A DNA stretch of 64,000 nt from Brachycybe producta (lineage: Eukaryota; Arthropoda; Diplopoda; Playtdesmida; Andrognathidae): the NCBI GenBank assembly GCA_036925085.1, contig JAUPFP010000005.1, positions 2,341,001-2,405,000 of the forward strand, read 5' to 3'. Every line of letters starts with the position of its first letter. Position 1 is the first letter of the stretch. Both the position numbers and the translations under genes were made by a program. The notes under the pieces are model-generated. The model did not search any database. It had not been told where the DNA came from and was given only the letters and a program-made list of their open reading frames with translations. Below are positions 52,136-63,649 of this stretch, one piece after another.

Positions 52136-52962
52136 TGTAACGACCCGACTTGGTCGCTACAATACCTACGGCAAATTCGAACCAACTTACCGTCGCTTGA
52201 CCTCCTTGGGACGGGTCGAAGCGCTGGCCAGCCCTCCTCTTGTACCCGTCCGTGCCACGGGTAGCGCCGGTCGGAGGTCACGTCCCTCGCCGCACGTCGA
52301 CGGACGAAAGACCGTCGAACAAGACGAGGAATCCGCGGTAGATCCCCGATGGATCCTACCGTGGGACCGCGCGCGAAGCACCGGCCGACAAGTCGAGAAA
52401 CAGGCCGAACACAGGACGGTGAAGTACCGGTGAACCCCCACCGGTAACCCCCACCCCCTCGCGGATACTTCCCCAGTACTTATTAAAGAAAGAGACACGG
52501 ACACAGTGGTTGGAGAGAGTGAAAATAACAAGATATTTATTCACAAGGAATATATAAAAACACTCACTGTAAACCGGCAATATCTGCTGGTAAATTCTAC
52601 CAGCAGAGAGCCAACAAAGAGATGCAATTAAAGATGAATCTCCTGGCGAATTCCAGCCAGGAGAGGAGGTCATTAACCTCTATCACAAAGGCAAAACAAA
52701 GAGATGAATGGTGGCCATTTTGGCCACCTGCTGAAAAGATGAAGAGCACAATAACATGCAGCAGCATCAAGGGTTTCACTTCCACTGTCCAGTATACAAT
52801 GGCCGCCGCCATTATATACACCCCCAGGCTGCTCCACCTGGGGGAGGACAGGGACCCTTGCTGGCCATTTTGTCGTCTGCCTGGCACTCAATTTAGCAAG
52901 TGCCTAGCAGACGACATGGGATTTAGTTCTGCACCAAAAAGGAGCAGAACTGGGTCGTCACA
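52136..52962 (-). repeat. Gypsy 5' LTR (element orientation)
   Basis: It has the same 827-bp sequence as 39871-40697. The minus-strand TATATAA box lies near 52812-52818 and would drive the genomic transcript. AATAAA is at 52536-52541. Confidence 0.95.
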
Positions 52963-52966
52963 CTGT

Positions 52967-54849
52967 TAAAGCCATAAGGCAGGTTAGTCTTTACAACAAA
53001 TATAACTGGGATGGGTTTAAGTTGCATATGCAGCTAAATCTTGAGAACTTTAAAAATAATTTTAATCAGCATGATGTTGATGAACATTGGGCAATTTTTC
53101 ACTCATTACTGATGGGAGGGGTCTCAAAGTTTGTTCCATTAGAGTCCGCGATGCCTCAACACCAGCATGGTATACACCATGTGTTAAAAGGGCTCTTCGT
53201 AAGCAGCGATTATGGAGAAATAGATACAGAGGTAATTCAAGTTTATTGAATGCAAATGGTTTGCATGTTGCTTGTGCAAATGCTAAAAAAGAACTGGCAT
53301 TGGCCCATAAAGATTTTAAAACTAATAAACTCAGTAAATGGCTGCAAGAAGATCCAAAGCTGTTTTGGCGGTATATCAAGCATTCTCGGGCTGGTTAGTA
53401 CTCGATTCCAGCTCCTTGTTGGGGCAAATGGAGAACTAATACAGCAGATAAACATACTACACTTAATGCTTTTGTGTCTAGAACAATGCATTCTTTGGGA
53501 AATATTATTGTTAATACCAAGGGCATTATCAAGCAACTATTGACCCTTAATAAAAATAAAAGTGGGGGGCTAGATGAAATTCATGCAGTAGTTCTTATAA
53601 AATTAGCTAGGGAAGTGGGACCATTTCTTAAGCTAATTTATCAGCAGTTTTTAGATCAAGGGGTTGTTCCAAGTATGTGGAAATTAGCAAATGTTACCCC
53701 AATATTAAAGTCAGGTAATTAGTCCGAAGCTTCAAACTATAGGCCTGTATCTCTAACTTCAGTGGTTTGTAAAATTCTTGAGCATATCATATACTCTGGC
53801 TGTATTAAGTTTCTCAAATCTCACAATCTCATTTCTAATAACCAACATGGTTTCCTGAGAGGGCACTCTTGTGAAACTCAACTTGTTCTGGTAGTGGATG
53901 ACCTACCTCCAGAAAAGTTTAGACAATGGTAAACAGGTTGACATGGTGTTTCTTGACCTTTGTAAAGCATTTGAGACTGTTTCAGCATATGGGTTGGGGG
54001 CAGGTAAACAAATGGGTAACTTCTTTTTTAAGTGATAGGAAATGAAGGGTAGTTCTAAATGGGTCTCACTCAGAGTTTTTGGCTGTTAAATCTGGTGAGC
54101 TGTACTGAGTCCTCTTTTGTTCCTGATATTTATTAATGACCTCAGCAGCACAGTTGGCAGCAACTGTAGACTATTTGCTGATGATACTCTAATTTACAGA
54201 GGTTGATGGTATCCAATACTGTGAAACATTAGCTCTAGACTTGAAGGCAATTGAGGGATGGTGTAATACATGGCAACTCCAGTTGAATGAGGGGAGGTGT
54301 AGTGTTATGACTCATGAGGCTAACTCGGGGTAGAAATCCAATTGTGTTCAATTATAGTATGAATGACACTATTTTTCGGAGTGTCAAGTGTTATAAGTAC
54401 TTGGGGGTTACAATGACAGATGACCTTTCTTGGAAAAACACATTGATGGTGTTACTGGAAAAGCTCTACAAATGCTTCGTTTTAGTCAAAGGACAATGGC
54501 CCAGCACAAGTTAAAACTATTGCCTATCAAGCTTTGGTTCAGCCTCATCTTGAGTATTGCTGCAGTGTATGGAATCCTCACTCTGTCACACACTCATTCA
54601 GTTGAAATGGTTCAGCATAAGGCCACTAAGTTTGTTTGTGGCAGGCACAAATTTACAGATAGTGTCACTGAGATGCTGTCAGTGCTACAATGGCATAGTT
54701 TAGCACATCATAGAGCTGAGTTAAGTTTGAAAATGTTTGGAAAAATGACATGGGGTGATTGTCCTAAACTGCAGTCCAGTGATATTCATAAAGCACTATA
54801 CATGGGCAGGGCTGACCACTCTAAGAAAATTAGTGAGATGTTTTGCTAA
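52967..54849 (+). pseudogene. CR1 reverse transcriptase, second half of the split LINE
   Basis: RT blocks occur in shifting frames: DPKLFWRYIKHSRAG, LNKNKSGGLDEIHAVVLIKL, NVTPILKSGN, NYRPVSLTSVVCKILEHIIY, NNQHGFLRGHSCETQLVL, a FADDTL-type box near 54175, KYLGVTMTDDLSW and VEMVQHKATKFVCGRHKF. At least six frame breaks are present. The expected FLDF.KAFD motif reads FLDLCKAFET, so motif A lacks its usual second Asp. Confidence 0.85.
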
Positions 54850-54850
54850 G

Positions 54851-55510
54851 ACAGATTCATATTATATAATACTGATCTACAAAATTTGACTTTGTGAAAA
54901 CTTCTGAGGATTTATTAGCTGATTTTACTTGATTTTGGGTCACTGAACACAAATATGCAATCCATTTTTCTCTATCACATCAGGTTTAGCCAAAATTTCA
55001 GTTTGAAAATAATACAAGTATAGACCAAAATTGAAACAACAATATATTTTATACACGAAAAAAAAGCTACTCCAAGCAGCGCAAACTGTTCAAATTTGTA
55101 ATAAATATTACAAACAACACAAATACTGTAAAAATGTTCTTAATTAGCACACTTTAAACGGTTTTCTCAGAGATTTTCTACAATGGTGTACTGCCATATT
55201 GCTACGCTTTAAGGACCAGCAGTAGTCTGCCATGATCCATACTTTTTATTTTACGAGAAAACCATTTTCTCAGAGGTAGAACAAGTATTACAAATGATGT
55301 GAGGTGCCCAGAGTTTGTCTTGGTCTCCCAATTTACAACCGAAGTACGCATAATAAATTTTCATAATTTCGCTACTGTAGAATGAAGATTTTTTCATTCT
55401 ACATAGGTCTAACTTTCAGGGTGAAAAATGCGTATTTTATTTGGGCCTACCACAAATTTCAATTAGCATTTCTAATACCCTTATTATTATTACTATTATT
55501 TTTATCATTA
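54851..55510. other. LINE 3' region or unassigned AT-rich DNA
   Basis: No gene is recognised. The first part may be the 3' untranslated region of the plus-strand CR1 copy. A TTATT run (55480-55512) stands at the next insertion site. Confidence 0.4.
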
Positions 55511-55514
55511 TTAC

Positions 55515-56093
55515 TGTGACGAAACGGGGTGTTCTATTTTGGGCTCAGATGAGTCACAAAGAAGAGCGAAGATTGCATCGGTATAATCCGCGATTTTCGA
55601 ACAAGAATAAAGGTGCTGGACACTAAATGATGAATAAATAGAAATGTTTATTCATCAAACAAACGAATATTGCTCCGTTTGTGTCCCCAGAAGGATGGAT
55701 GGCAAAGGATATAAGGCGATTACATACAGTTGTTACAAACGATGAAAGAAATACACTTTGAATATATAAAAGAAGCGATCCTCTCGGATAGAAAGCAGAC
55801 GACCCCTTTAAGCTGTCTGCTGTAAAGAAGTCAAGAGAAGAACCAGGAGATGTAGAAATGGCGGCTTTATATATGCATGCTTGGCTCCGCCCCCTTTTAC
55901 CAGGGATGCAGCCAAGCATGCAATTCTTCTTGCAGCTTCCATCTCCCAGGTCTGCAGTTGCAACATATTTGCAGACACGCGGACGTGAAAGAAAATAGAA
56001 AGAAAAAGAGAGATCAACAAAGTTTGTTGATCTCAACGAGACAGAGTGATGCTAAAAGATAAGCCCCCGGTATGAAAATATCACTTTGTTACA
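55515..56093. mobile_element. Solo LTR with 4-bp target duplication
   Basis: The 579-bp block begins TGTGACGAAACGGGG and ends CACTTTGTTACA. TTAC flanks it exactly at 55511-55514 and 56094-56097. A TATATAAAAG box lies near 55762 on the plus strand. It shows no clear likeness to the other two LTR types, so it is another family. Confidence 0.85.
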
Positions 56094-56097
56094 TTAC

Positions 56098-56880
56098 TCA
56101 TATTTTTATTATTGTATTTACTAGGATAATATTCAAGTAATTAATAAGCTTCAGTTTTTTGATATTAATTAGTGCATATAACATTGAAATAACCTTTTCT
56201 TTCTGCATGGCTTCATTTAGATTTTAAACATGTATCATCTTAAAATAGTGCACTCCCCTCCCTTTCCAAATCAACAGGAAATGTAGGCCTAACAACTAAG
56301 GCATAACTAAAGCCCTTGCCTTGCTGTCCTACATAAATCATAAGCAACCTCCTGTAGCCCAATAAAATTTAAACATCCAGACCTCACCCTCCCTTTCCTT
56401 TTTATTTTATCTACTGATAAGGGTTCCCTCTCCTTTTAGGAAACAGCACCCCTCCACTCCTCACACTTCAAGTGAATTTTATTTTACTCATTATATACCC
56501 ACATTTCTTAAAAATGGCACCTTTTATCCATTTAATTGTAATATTCAAGTTGTTTAATTGTATAATTATTTGTTCATGCGTTCCCTTTTGTTGTATCAAT
56601 GTGTTTAGGCTTATTTTCTTTATATTTTAATGATTCCTGTTTGTGTCTAAAAATAATTTTCCCAAGAAAACCTCTACAGCTAGGGTCATAAGAGGGCACG
56701 AGAACTAGTGAAAAACTAAAATTATCACAACCTTCCTCATCCACATATGAAGCTATAATTAAGACCACGACTTAAATATAGTTTCTCATAACTATAAATT
56801 CTCTACTTTAAAACTTTTATGAAAAAAAAACATTGTCTAGATTTTATGCAAATAAGATTTGCTTAATTAAAACAAATCAA
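56098..56880. other. Region without recognised gene
   Basis: AT-rich, with several C/T-rich runs (56380-56480). No convincing frame. Confidence 0.4.
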
Positions 56881-56960
56881 CCAATAACAGGACTCCAATG
56901 ATTCTCTTTGAGAGAGAATTTGTATAAAAAGACCAACATTTTGGCCAAAAAGTCAATTCA
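56881..56960 (+). promoter_or_regulatory. CCAAT plus TATA module (promoter-like), second copy
   Basis: AACCAATAAC is followed about 42 bases later by TGTATAAAAAGACCAACATT and then TTGGCC, paralleling 28273-28345. The sequences between and after the boxes differ. Confidence 0.35.
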
Positions 56961-57069
56961 GCATCGGTGGATCAGCACCAGCCACCTCCCAAGAGAATCT
57001 TGGATCCTGGAAGGACATTGGAAAAGCTTGGTCTACAGCCCTGCTGGATATCATAAGCCATAAACTACC

Positions 57070-57420
57070 TAAGTAACCACAATTGTGCAAATCCTAGGTC
57101 TTTTGTCTCTAGATAGATGAGTTACCAAAATCATTGATTATTGGTCTTTTTTATCTAAAGTTACATGAGTAAGGCATTTATTGGTGGAAGGCTGAGTGTA
57201 GTCCAATTTTAACCCTGAAGGTTCTTTATCAAAGGTAACCACTAAATCACTTATGAATAGGTCTTTTTGCCTCAGTTACTTAAGTTACCATAATCACTGA
57301 TTATTGGTCTTTTGTCTGATAGCAAATAAGCTACCATTTATGTTGATTTGTAGGTCCTTTGTGTGGAGACTACCTTAGGAAAAAAAACTAGAATTTCTAG
57401 GCTTTTAAAAGTGTCAAAAC
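57070..57420. repeat. Degenerate ATTGGTCTTTT repeats
   Basis: Words such as CATTGATTATTGGTCTTTT, CACTTATGAATAGGTCTTTTT and CACTGATTATTGGTCTTTTG, each followed by AGTTAC or TTACC-like words, recur about every 60-120 bases. Confidence 0.5.
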
Positions 57421-59056
57421 TCCTGTTGAAAGGGACTACAAAATGTGTTATCTGTGTTTTCTTCTAAACAATTCAGGGCTAATTTGGCCTATCTTATTGC
57501 TTTTAAACATTTTAATAAGAAACCAATAAGGTACATTTTTCACTTATGTATTAGTTCAATCCAAAAAGAATTAACATAACATGTCATTTCATTTTGTATT
57601 CAAACTCTACTATATTTAATATTGTATAATCAAAGCAAATTAATTCTAATAAAATTCATAATTACTAGTAAAGCCAAGTTGATTCTTTAATTTTTTATAG
57701 ATCTTCATTGATCTCATGAACCTTGATAAAAGACAGTTGGTCCTTCTCAACAATAAAGTTTTTCAACATAGTGAATGACCAACACTAGTAATACTTTTTT
57801 TCTGATCAACAGTCGTAAAGCATCCGCACACGTAGCAGAAAGTATCAGAGTGACTTGTACACTTCCTTGGCATCTTGATCAATTACTGGAAGTATAAAAA
57901 TTAAACTTAAACTTATTAAAGTAATTGAGAAAAGTTCACCAGAAACTTAAAACTTCTTCAATAAACCTTTACATTTAACTAGCTATACCACGTAAGACAA
58001 ACTAGAATGCCCGTATACAACACTACTGAACGCCCAACGCAACACAAATGATTAACAAATGACTTAAGCACTCAGGTGAGTTATAGTTTTATTTGGGCTG
58101 CAGCTGGGGAGGGGCACAGAAGCAGATTATCATCACTGCCAGACTGGACAGGTCAGGACTGGCACAATAAATTGTCATCAGTGACAATACAATTTTGCAA
58201 ATATCTCAAGAACCTGATGTGATACAGATGTTTCTAATATACCGAAATTCATCATTTTTAGAGTACTTTCAGAAAAACATAACCATACGTCAGATGCAAA
58301 AACACTGTAGACCAGTAAAATATTGGTCTTTTTTTCTAGTTATAAGACAATAGAACTCTCTTCCTGAGGCAGTGGTGAATAGGGATAATTTTGTTTTGTG
58401 GGATTGACATTTGTATGTCCCTCTGCCATAGGCCTATTTGGCTGCTTGCAGAGTACTATTTGTAATTGTAACTTGTTTTCCTGGATGCATAATACTTTAC
58501 AAGGGGGGTGTTTTACTTTTGACCAAGACTGTACATGTATATACTGTACAGTACTCAAATATATGCATAGCTTATAACCATACTGTGCAGCCAACATAGT
58601 TCAACAAAAACACGGTACTTGAACGACTGCAGATTTAGAAGTGCAGATTTTCACACAATCCACCTGCCAGAAATCAGCGATCCGATTCATCGCCGATAGA
58701 CATAATTCAGGTTCAGGTATATACTCCGACAAATGTTACAGATAAGATTGTACCCCCTCTCTCTCTCCAAACAGACATTTTATGAAACACAGCTAGCGAG
58801 TGTTGAGGGTTGAACTGTACAACAGAGTATGCCTGTTTTGATTACGTGTTTCGGATACTGCTGACGGCCTCATACGATGTATCTAGGTGTTTTGTGTACT
58901 GCATACAGGAGCGCCATCATTTCGGTATTCGTCGGTGAAGTTTTTTTTAATTTTTTGTCACAGCATCCCCAGGTTGGACCAACCGATTCCACAGGCCATA
59001 GTTTGGGGATCCCTGGTAACAGATGAATGTTTATACTTGACAAACCTTGAGCTCAT
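57421..59056. other. Region without recognised gene
   Basis: AT-rich DNA with short open frames of no family likeness. I see no repeat structure beyond simple runs. Confidence 0.4.
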
Positions 59057-59684
59057 AGACCCAATTGTTAAAGAAACAATGTTAATTTTTAAAAGACACA
59101 GTCATGGCAATATGTTTATTTTTATATTTAAAGTTGTCGAATATTAAGTTTTCAAAGTGCAATGTGCACCTTAAATATATGCTGATCGAGCGATAGAATG
59201 ACAAAAAATTGGTAAGTGCGGTTATATTATTAAAAACTATTTGAAAATCGCGAATTTCTAACTTATGTTAAACTCTATAGAGTATGCGCTGTAAGCAAAA
59301 AACATACATTTAAAATGTTCGTAAAAATACCTAAAAAATAATTTTAAATAACTAGGAAAACACCAGCACGTGCGCCAATGTGTTGGTTTAATTGTGGTTT
59401 TTTAAAATTATTTTTATTTATTTTTACGAGCATTTTAATGGATGTATTCTTCTTACGCGCGCGTACTCAATGGAGTTTAACATAAGAGTAAGCAATTCGC
59501 GTTTTGAAATACTTTTTAAAAATATAACCGCACTTACCAATTTTTTGTCATTCTATCACTCGATCAGCATATATTTGAGGTTAAAAACTTAATACTGGAC
59601 AACTTTAAATATTAAAAATAAACATACTGCCATGATGGTGTATGTTAAAAATTAACATTTTCTCTTTAACATTGGGCTCAATAG
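59057..59684. repeat. About 630-bp palindrome (foldback MITE)
   Basis: Mirrored words in order include AATGTTAATTTTTAA, ATGTTTATTTTTATATTTAA, GCTGATCGAGCGATAGAATG, TTGGTAAGTGCGGTTATATT and GAGTATGCGC, each with its reverse complement in the other arm. The centre is near 59375. Arms are roughly 290-300 bases and imperfect. Confidence 0.85.
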
Positions 59685-59689
59685 AAAAA

Positions 59690-60066
59690 CTTTGCTAGCG
59701 CTCTATGCGGAGATTTTTCGAAGTAATTTTGTTTCCTTAAGTAGGAAACATTTAACATATGAAGAAACACCTTGGAATTGTATAAGCCAAGGAAGACCAA
59801 GATCGTATGTACATACAAAGGTTTAGGAAGGCCTTATGCTAAATAGATAGAAAATCCGAGTATTCCTTAGGACCAACCAAAAACGAACTAAAGAAGTTGA
59901 GCAAGTTATATTATTAGATGAACAAGAACTTAAGAACATTACTTGTATCACGTTTTGTTGCAATTCACGTATTAAAAGGGCCCCACGAAACCTAAGTCAC
60001 ATCACTTAAGCCTCCACGAGAATTGGACAAAATCATGTATAAACCTAAGTTCTTTAAAACTAAGGA
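59690..60066. other. Region without recognised gene
   Basis: AT-rich, no convincing frame or repeat. Confidence 0.35.
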
Positions 60067-60211
60067 CGATATTCGAAAACGTTGCTTGTATCCAAGTAAA
60101 ACTTATAAACAAGGCTAAACTTTAAAAAATCTCTACCTAGACTTACCATAGCATTTTGTCTTGCATCATGGTTTAAGCTTAACTTTACTTTAAGCAACGT
60201 TTTTGAATACT
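60067..60211. repeat. 145-bp MITE with inverted ends
   Basis: The left word TATTCGAAAACGTTGCTT and the right word AAGCAACGTTTTTGAATA are near-perfect mirrors, and AAGTAAAACTT and TAAACTTTA words continue the pairing inward. No target duplication was defined. Confidence 0.7.
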
Positions 60212-60407
60212 GTTTTTTTTTAAAGTTTATTACGTTGAATTAAATAACATTTCAGAATACAGGTTTTAACCTCATCCCTTGTAAAATATGAAGAGAGGCC
60301 GTTACTGTGACGATTCCAATTTGACGAATTACAACTTGTTAGTTTATGGTCTGCAGTTTTAGGCATTGGATATTCAAAGGTCATAGCTTCCTTATTATAG
60401 CTATAAT

Positions 60408-60818
60408 TAGTTAAGGATGGGACATACGAATCCTCGAATCCCGCGAATTTTGAAAAATATTCAAGATTCGAAAACTCGAATCTTTGCGCCTTTTTCGTCT
60501 TTCGAATCATAACCTAAAAAAGCTGTCAAAAACTTTGGTAAAATTAGTTTTAACTCCATTGACGTCCAATAGAAGCGTTCACTAAGGAAAAAACGGCGAT
60601 TGTTGCAATTTCGGTCGTACCCAGGATCACAAATATCACCATGTGGCGAACCTGAGTGCCACACACCTGTTTTATTATTAATAATAATTTAATATTTATT
60701 ATTATTTCATTTATTTGTATCTTCTTAATGAAAAATATGGGACTCTTATATGAAGAATTCGGGAGATTCGATCGAGGGATTCGAGAACCCTTTAGGATTT
60801 GGATTCGTCCCACCTCCA
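60408..60818. mobile_element. hAT-type MITE with 8-bp target duplication, second copy
   Basis: It has the same family ends as 6893-7229 (GGATGGGAC and GTCCCACCTCCA). GCTATAAT stands exactly at 60400-60407 and 60819-60826. The left end has four extra bases (TAGTTAAGG). There is no transposase. Confidence 0.88.
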
Positions 60819-61199
60819 GCTATAATAATGTGATAAATGAACTTTCGCAAAACCAATTTTGCAATGTGACATCCAGACTATGGTCAATTATGTATAATTT
60901 GTCTTCTATTTATACACTTTAGGTGCACATACATAATCAGAAACAGTTGCAAAAGTGTTCTTTACAAAACTGCAACAATTACAATACTATACAGAATGTT
61001 CTTGCACCACTGGTAACAAATATTAATAATTTTATCATTGTATTAATAATTTGTATCATTATTTCAAGCAAAACAGCAAATTAAATCAACATTCAGACAC
61101 GTTCACCTCTCACAGTTGATTACAAAAATTGAATTAATTGAATCCTCCCCTACTTGCAAGGCGTTAACGAAAGGTATGGTAAAAATGTACATTCGGCAT

Positions 61200-61257
61200 T
61201 TACTCAAAAATGATACCGTGCAGTGTTTTGTTCAAGTCATCATCACTGTCGACGTGC
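61200..61257 (-). CDS. Possible terminal exon of an unidentified minus-strand gene
   Basis: After a good acceptor (TTTCTGTTTTCAG) the minus strand reads HVDSDDDLNKTLHGIIFE and stop, a short acidic then hydrophobic C-terminus typical of a real last exon. Earlier exons would lie to the right; I did not find one before 64000. I do not recognise the protein. Confidence 0.4.
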
Positions 61258-61385
61258 CTGAAAACAGAAACAAAAGAAATTAGTGATTCTATAGATTGAA
61301 AAACAAAACAAAACATGTATTCAAATGTCGCCTATGCCCCTATGTTGCAGCACCACGTCATGTGTCATGAGGAGGCAGACAATAT

Positions 61386-61541
61386 ATCGCACCTCGGCTA
61401 CAGGAGTGGCACAACTCAAAAAAACACTTCTTTGGGGGGAAATGAGTTTAACGTTAAGAGAAGACTCAGGGCTTACTTTGCTGAGCTTTCCAAGTGCAAA
61501 AACCGTTTTAAATATTCACTATAATCTAGCCGAAGTGCGAT
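61386..61541. repeat. MITE with TCGCACCTC ends, copy A
   Basis: The ends ATCGCACCTCGGCTA and TAGCCGAAGTGCGAT mirror with one mismatch. The interior AAATGAGTTTAACGTTAAGA and the GTGCAAAAACCGTTTTAA word match copy B. Confidence 0.8.
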
Positions 61542-62147
61542 ATGTACCGTTTGGAACGAGACAGTATGGTGTTTTTCATAATTCCCAGCCGTCCCGTCGT
61601 AATTTTAATAAAAATGCCAATGTTGTCCCGTTTTTTAATAAAAACTATAAACATACTTTAATATTGGGTCAATCATAAATTATTATTCAGAATCATAACC
61701 TATAATCGCATATCATTATCATGGAAACCAGTAATTTGTATAACCATAGTAAAACCACAGAGTCGCATTGTTCACTGAATATATATATCGATATGTTTGT
61801 TCGATATGTGCAACCCTAGCTGCCTAGTATTGATCTGCATCAACTGCTGATGTGTTTTGTGCTGTCAAACATCAATATCATGACAGAACTTATGTTACTT
61901 CAAGACATGTAGACAGTTGTTATCGTGAGAGTGAACTATCACAACTTTCATGACAGCTACTCTCACAATAGAACTATCGCCGTGAAACCGTCAATTGAAA
62001 ACGGGGTTTTAATGTTAAAAGGTTCATAACGACTGTCTATGAACACATACAGTTTAAAAAATAAAGTCTATGAATAATACATCATATATGAAATGCTAGG
62101 TTACATTTTGTTATATTGTAGTAGGTGATACAGTATATATGTATATG

Positions 62148-62403
62148 TCGCACCTCCGCTGGAAGCGTGGCACAATTCAAAAAACCATTTTTCTGAGAAA
62201 AATGAGTTTAAAGTTAAGAGAAGATTCATGGCTTACTTTGCTGAGAGCTTTTCAAGTGCAAAAACCGTTTTAACTATTCACAATATCGGTTTATTTGACA
62301 ACAATAGATTGGGATCGAAGAAAAAAAATGCAACTTTAAACTCATTTTCTTCCCCAAAAAAGTGTTTTTTTTTAGTTGTGTCACTCTTCCAGCCGAGGTG
62401 CGA
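62148..62403. repeat. MITE with TCGCACCTC ends, copy B
   Basis: The ends TCGCACCTCCGCTGGAAG and CTTCCAGCCGAGGTGCGA (about 26-bp inverted repeat). The right part mirrors the left inward (AAATGAGTTTAAAGTT against AACTTTAAACTCATTT), so it is longer and more palindromic than copy A. Flanks TGTATAT and TGTGTAT are nearly the same. Confidence 0.8.
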
Positions 62404-62480
62404 TGTGTATAATAGTTTCCGTATGTGTGCCTATTTGTTGAATTTGAACTTAAAAAAGATATAACACAAAAAAAAAATCG

Positions 62481-62543
62481 AACATGAAAATACATTTTGG
62501 TCCTATAAATACAACTTATGGGACCAAAATGTATTTTCATGTT
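62481..62543. repeat. Perfect 23-bp-arm hairpin
   Basis: AACATGAAAATACATTTTGG plus TCC is followed after 17 bases by its exact reverse complement. Confidence 0.95.
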
Positions 62544-62817
62544 ACTCCATTTTTTTCAGGTTATATGTTTTGTAAGCTCAAATTCAATCTACCGAAAATC
62601 CTTTCTTTTTTTTTTCGAACAAGAAATAAAACAAATATTTTTTAAATAATAACTTCACTTTGTATACGTTTTTTTTAAAAAAAATTGATGAAAAAATGAA
62701 TTGCATTATTTTACATGTAACAATAAATATGTCCCTGTTTATGCATTGGTGAAATAATATGTAATTTATATGCAGGGATGCAGAAAGAAGTTAATTCGAA
62801 AAGAACAGCCATGGATT

Positions 62818-62935
62818 TTATTTGAATTTGACAAAAAAAATGCTCTGCAAGTAGCCAAGAAGGCCATGTGGCAGAGTGAGAAAAAGTCCAATTGGAACAT
62901 GCGAAATGCATTGTCAAAACTCACAAAGATATAAA
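62818..62935 (-). mobile_element. CR1 LINE 3'-end fragment
   Basis: Minus-strand words (GCCACATGGC, TTGGCTACTTGCAGAGCATT) and the GTCAAATTCAAATAAA tail match the 3' end of the CR1 copy at 3594. Only the last 120 bases are present, a typical 5'-truncated insertion. Confidence 0.7.
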
Positions 62936-63189
62936 GCAACACGTGCTTCGCTTTGCCTGTGCAGACATACAGAATGATTTTTCATATTTGCAGATCAAAA
63001 TAACTGCACAATTTTATTATCTATATATGCTCTGGTAGACCTGCACACAGGCATACCTGACAGGTCTACCGAAACATGTGTGGAGGCTTTCAGTTACATA
63101 ACATACAATGAAGTGACATCTGTTCAGGACTGTAGTATCATCACAACAGACTTCTGAATTATAGAAGCTTCAATGTCATTAGATTTTAA

Positions 63190-63649
63190 AGAGACCATTA
63201 CCTCCAGAAATATCTTTTCAAAATATTGTCAAGACATACAAAAAGATTTCCAAAACGATTTTTAAAATTTAAAATAAGTTATTAAAACCATAAAAAAACT
63301 TGAAAATGAAGTGACTTATCCCCGAGTCACCAAACAACGCCATTTTACACGTATTCCCTAATGATATTCAACTCAATACAACCTTTCATGTGGAATAATT
63401 CAAATATTAAATCCATAGTACTTTGAAATGAAAGTAAAGTGAGGTGATCACAACACATCAGAATTCGAGTAGAGGATTAGACTTTGGGGTTTTGTTGCCA
63501 ATGTTTGTTGTTTTGTGGTGCATCTATCTGATAAAGTTCATTTATATGAAGTCAATTGATTTTTAATTTTTTAAATTATATTAATGACTTATTTTAACAA
63601 TATTATTTGACAATATTTTGACAAGAAATTTCTGGAGGTAATGGTCTCT
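63190..63649. repeat. 460-bp inverted-repeat element (MITE)
   Basis: The ends AGAGACCATTACCTCCAGAA and TTCTGGAGGTAATGGTCTCT are exact mirrors, and the pairing continues inward. A truncated relative lies at 2150-2410. No clear target duplication. Confidence 0.85.

Larger units (their letters stand above)
39871..52962 (-). mobile_element. Intact-looking Ty3/Gypsy LTR retrotransposon, 13,092 bp
   Basis: Two 827-bp LTRs (39871-40697 and 52136-52962) read as identical where I compared them, including every shared short frame. The ends are TG...CA, and the host word CTGT is duplicated at 39867-39870 and 52963-52966. Coding is on the minus strand: leader 52135-51274, gag 51273-49393, pol 49375-40778. 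The domain order protease, RT, RNase H, integrase is that of Ty3/Gypsy. There is no envelope-like frame. GC content is far above the host DNA. Identical LTRs and full-length frames point to a recent insertion. The exceptional length comes from the palindrome-rich leader and from about 4.4 kb of coding sequence beyond integrase. Confidence 0.95.
38500..54850 (+). mobile_element. CR1 LINE, split by the Gypsy insertion
   Basis: The plus-strand halves are 38500-39870 (ORF1 esterase, endonuclease) and 52963-54850 (RT). The reading VNVNVRST at 39870 continues as KAIRQVSLYNKYNWDGFK after 52966, with the 4-bp word CTGT duplicated, so the halves were once contiguous. Frameshifts and stops in every domain show it was dead or died afterward. 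Confidence 0.85.

Noticed and set aside
39871-52962. Envelope gene in the Gypsy element (errantivirus-like)
   Set aside because: The extension after integrase has no signal peptide, membrane segment or furin-like site that I can see, and it is fused in frame to pol.
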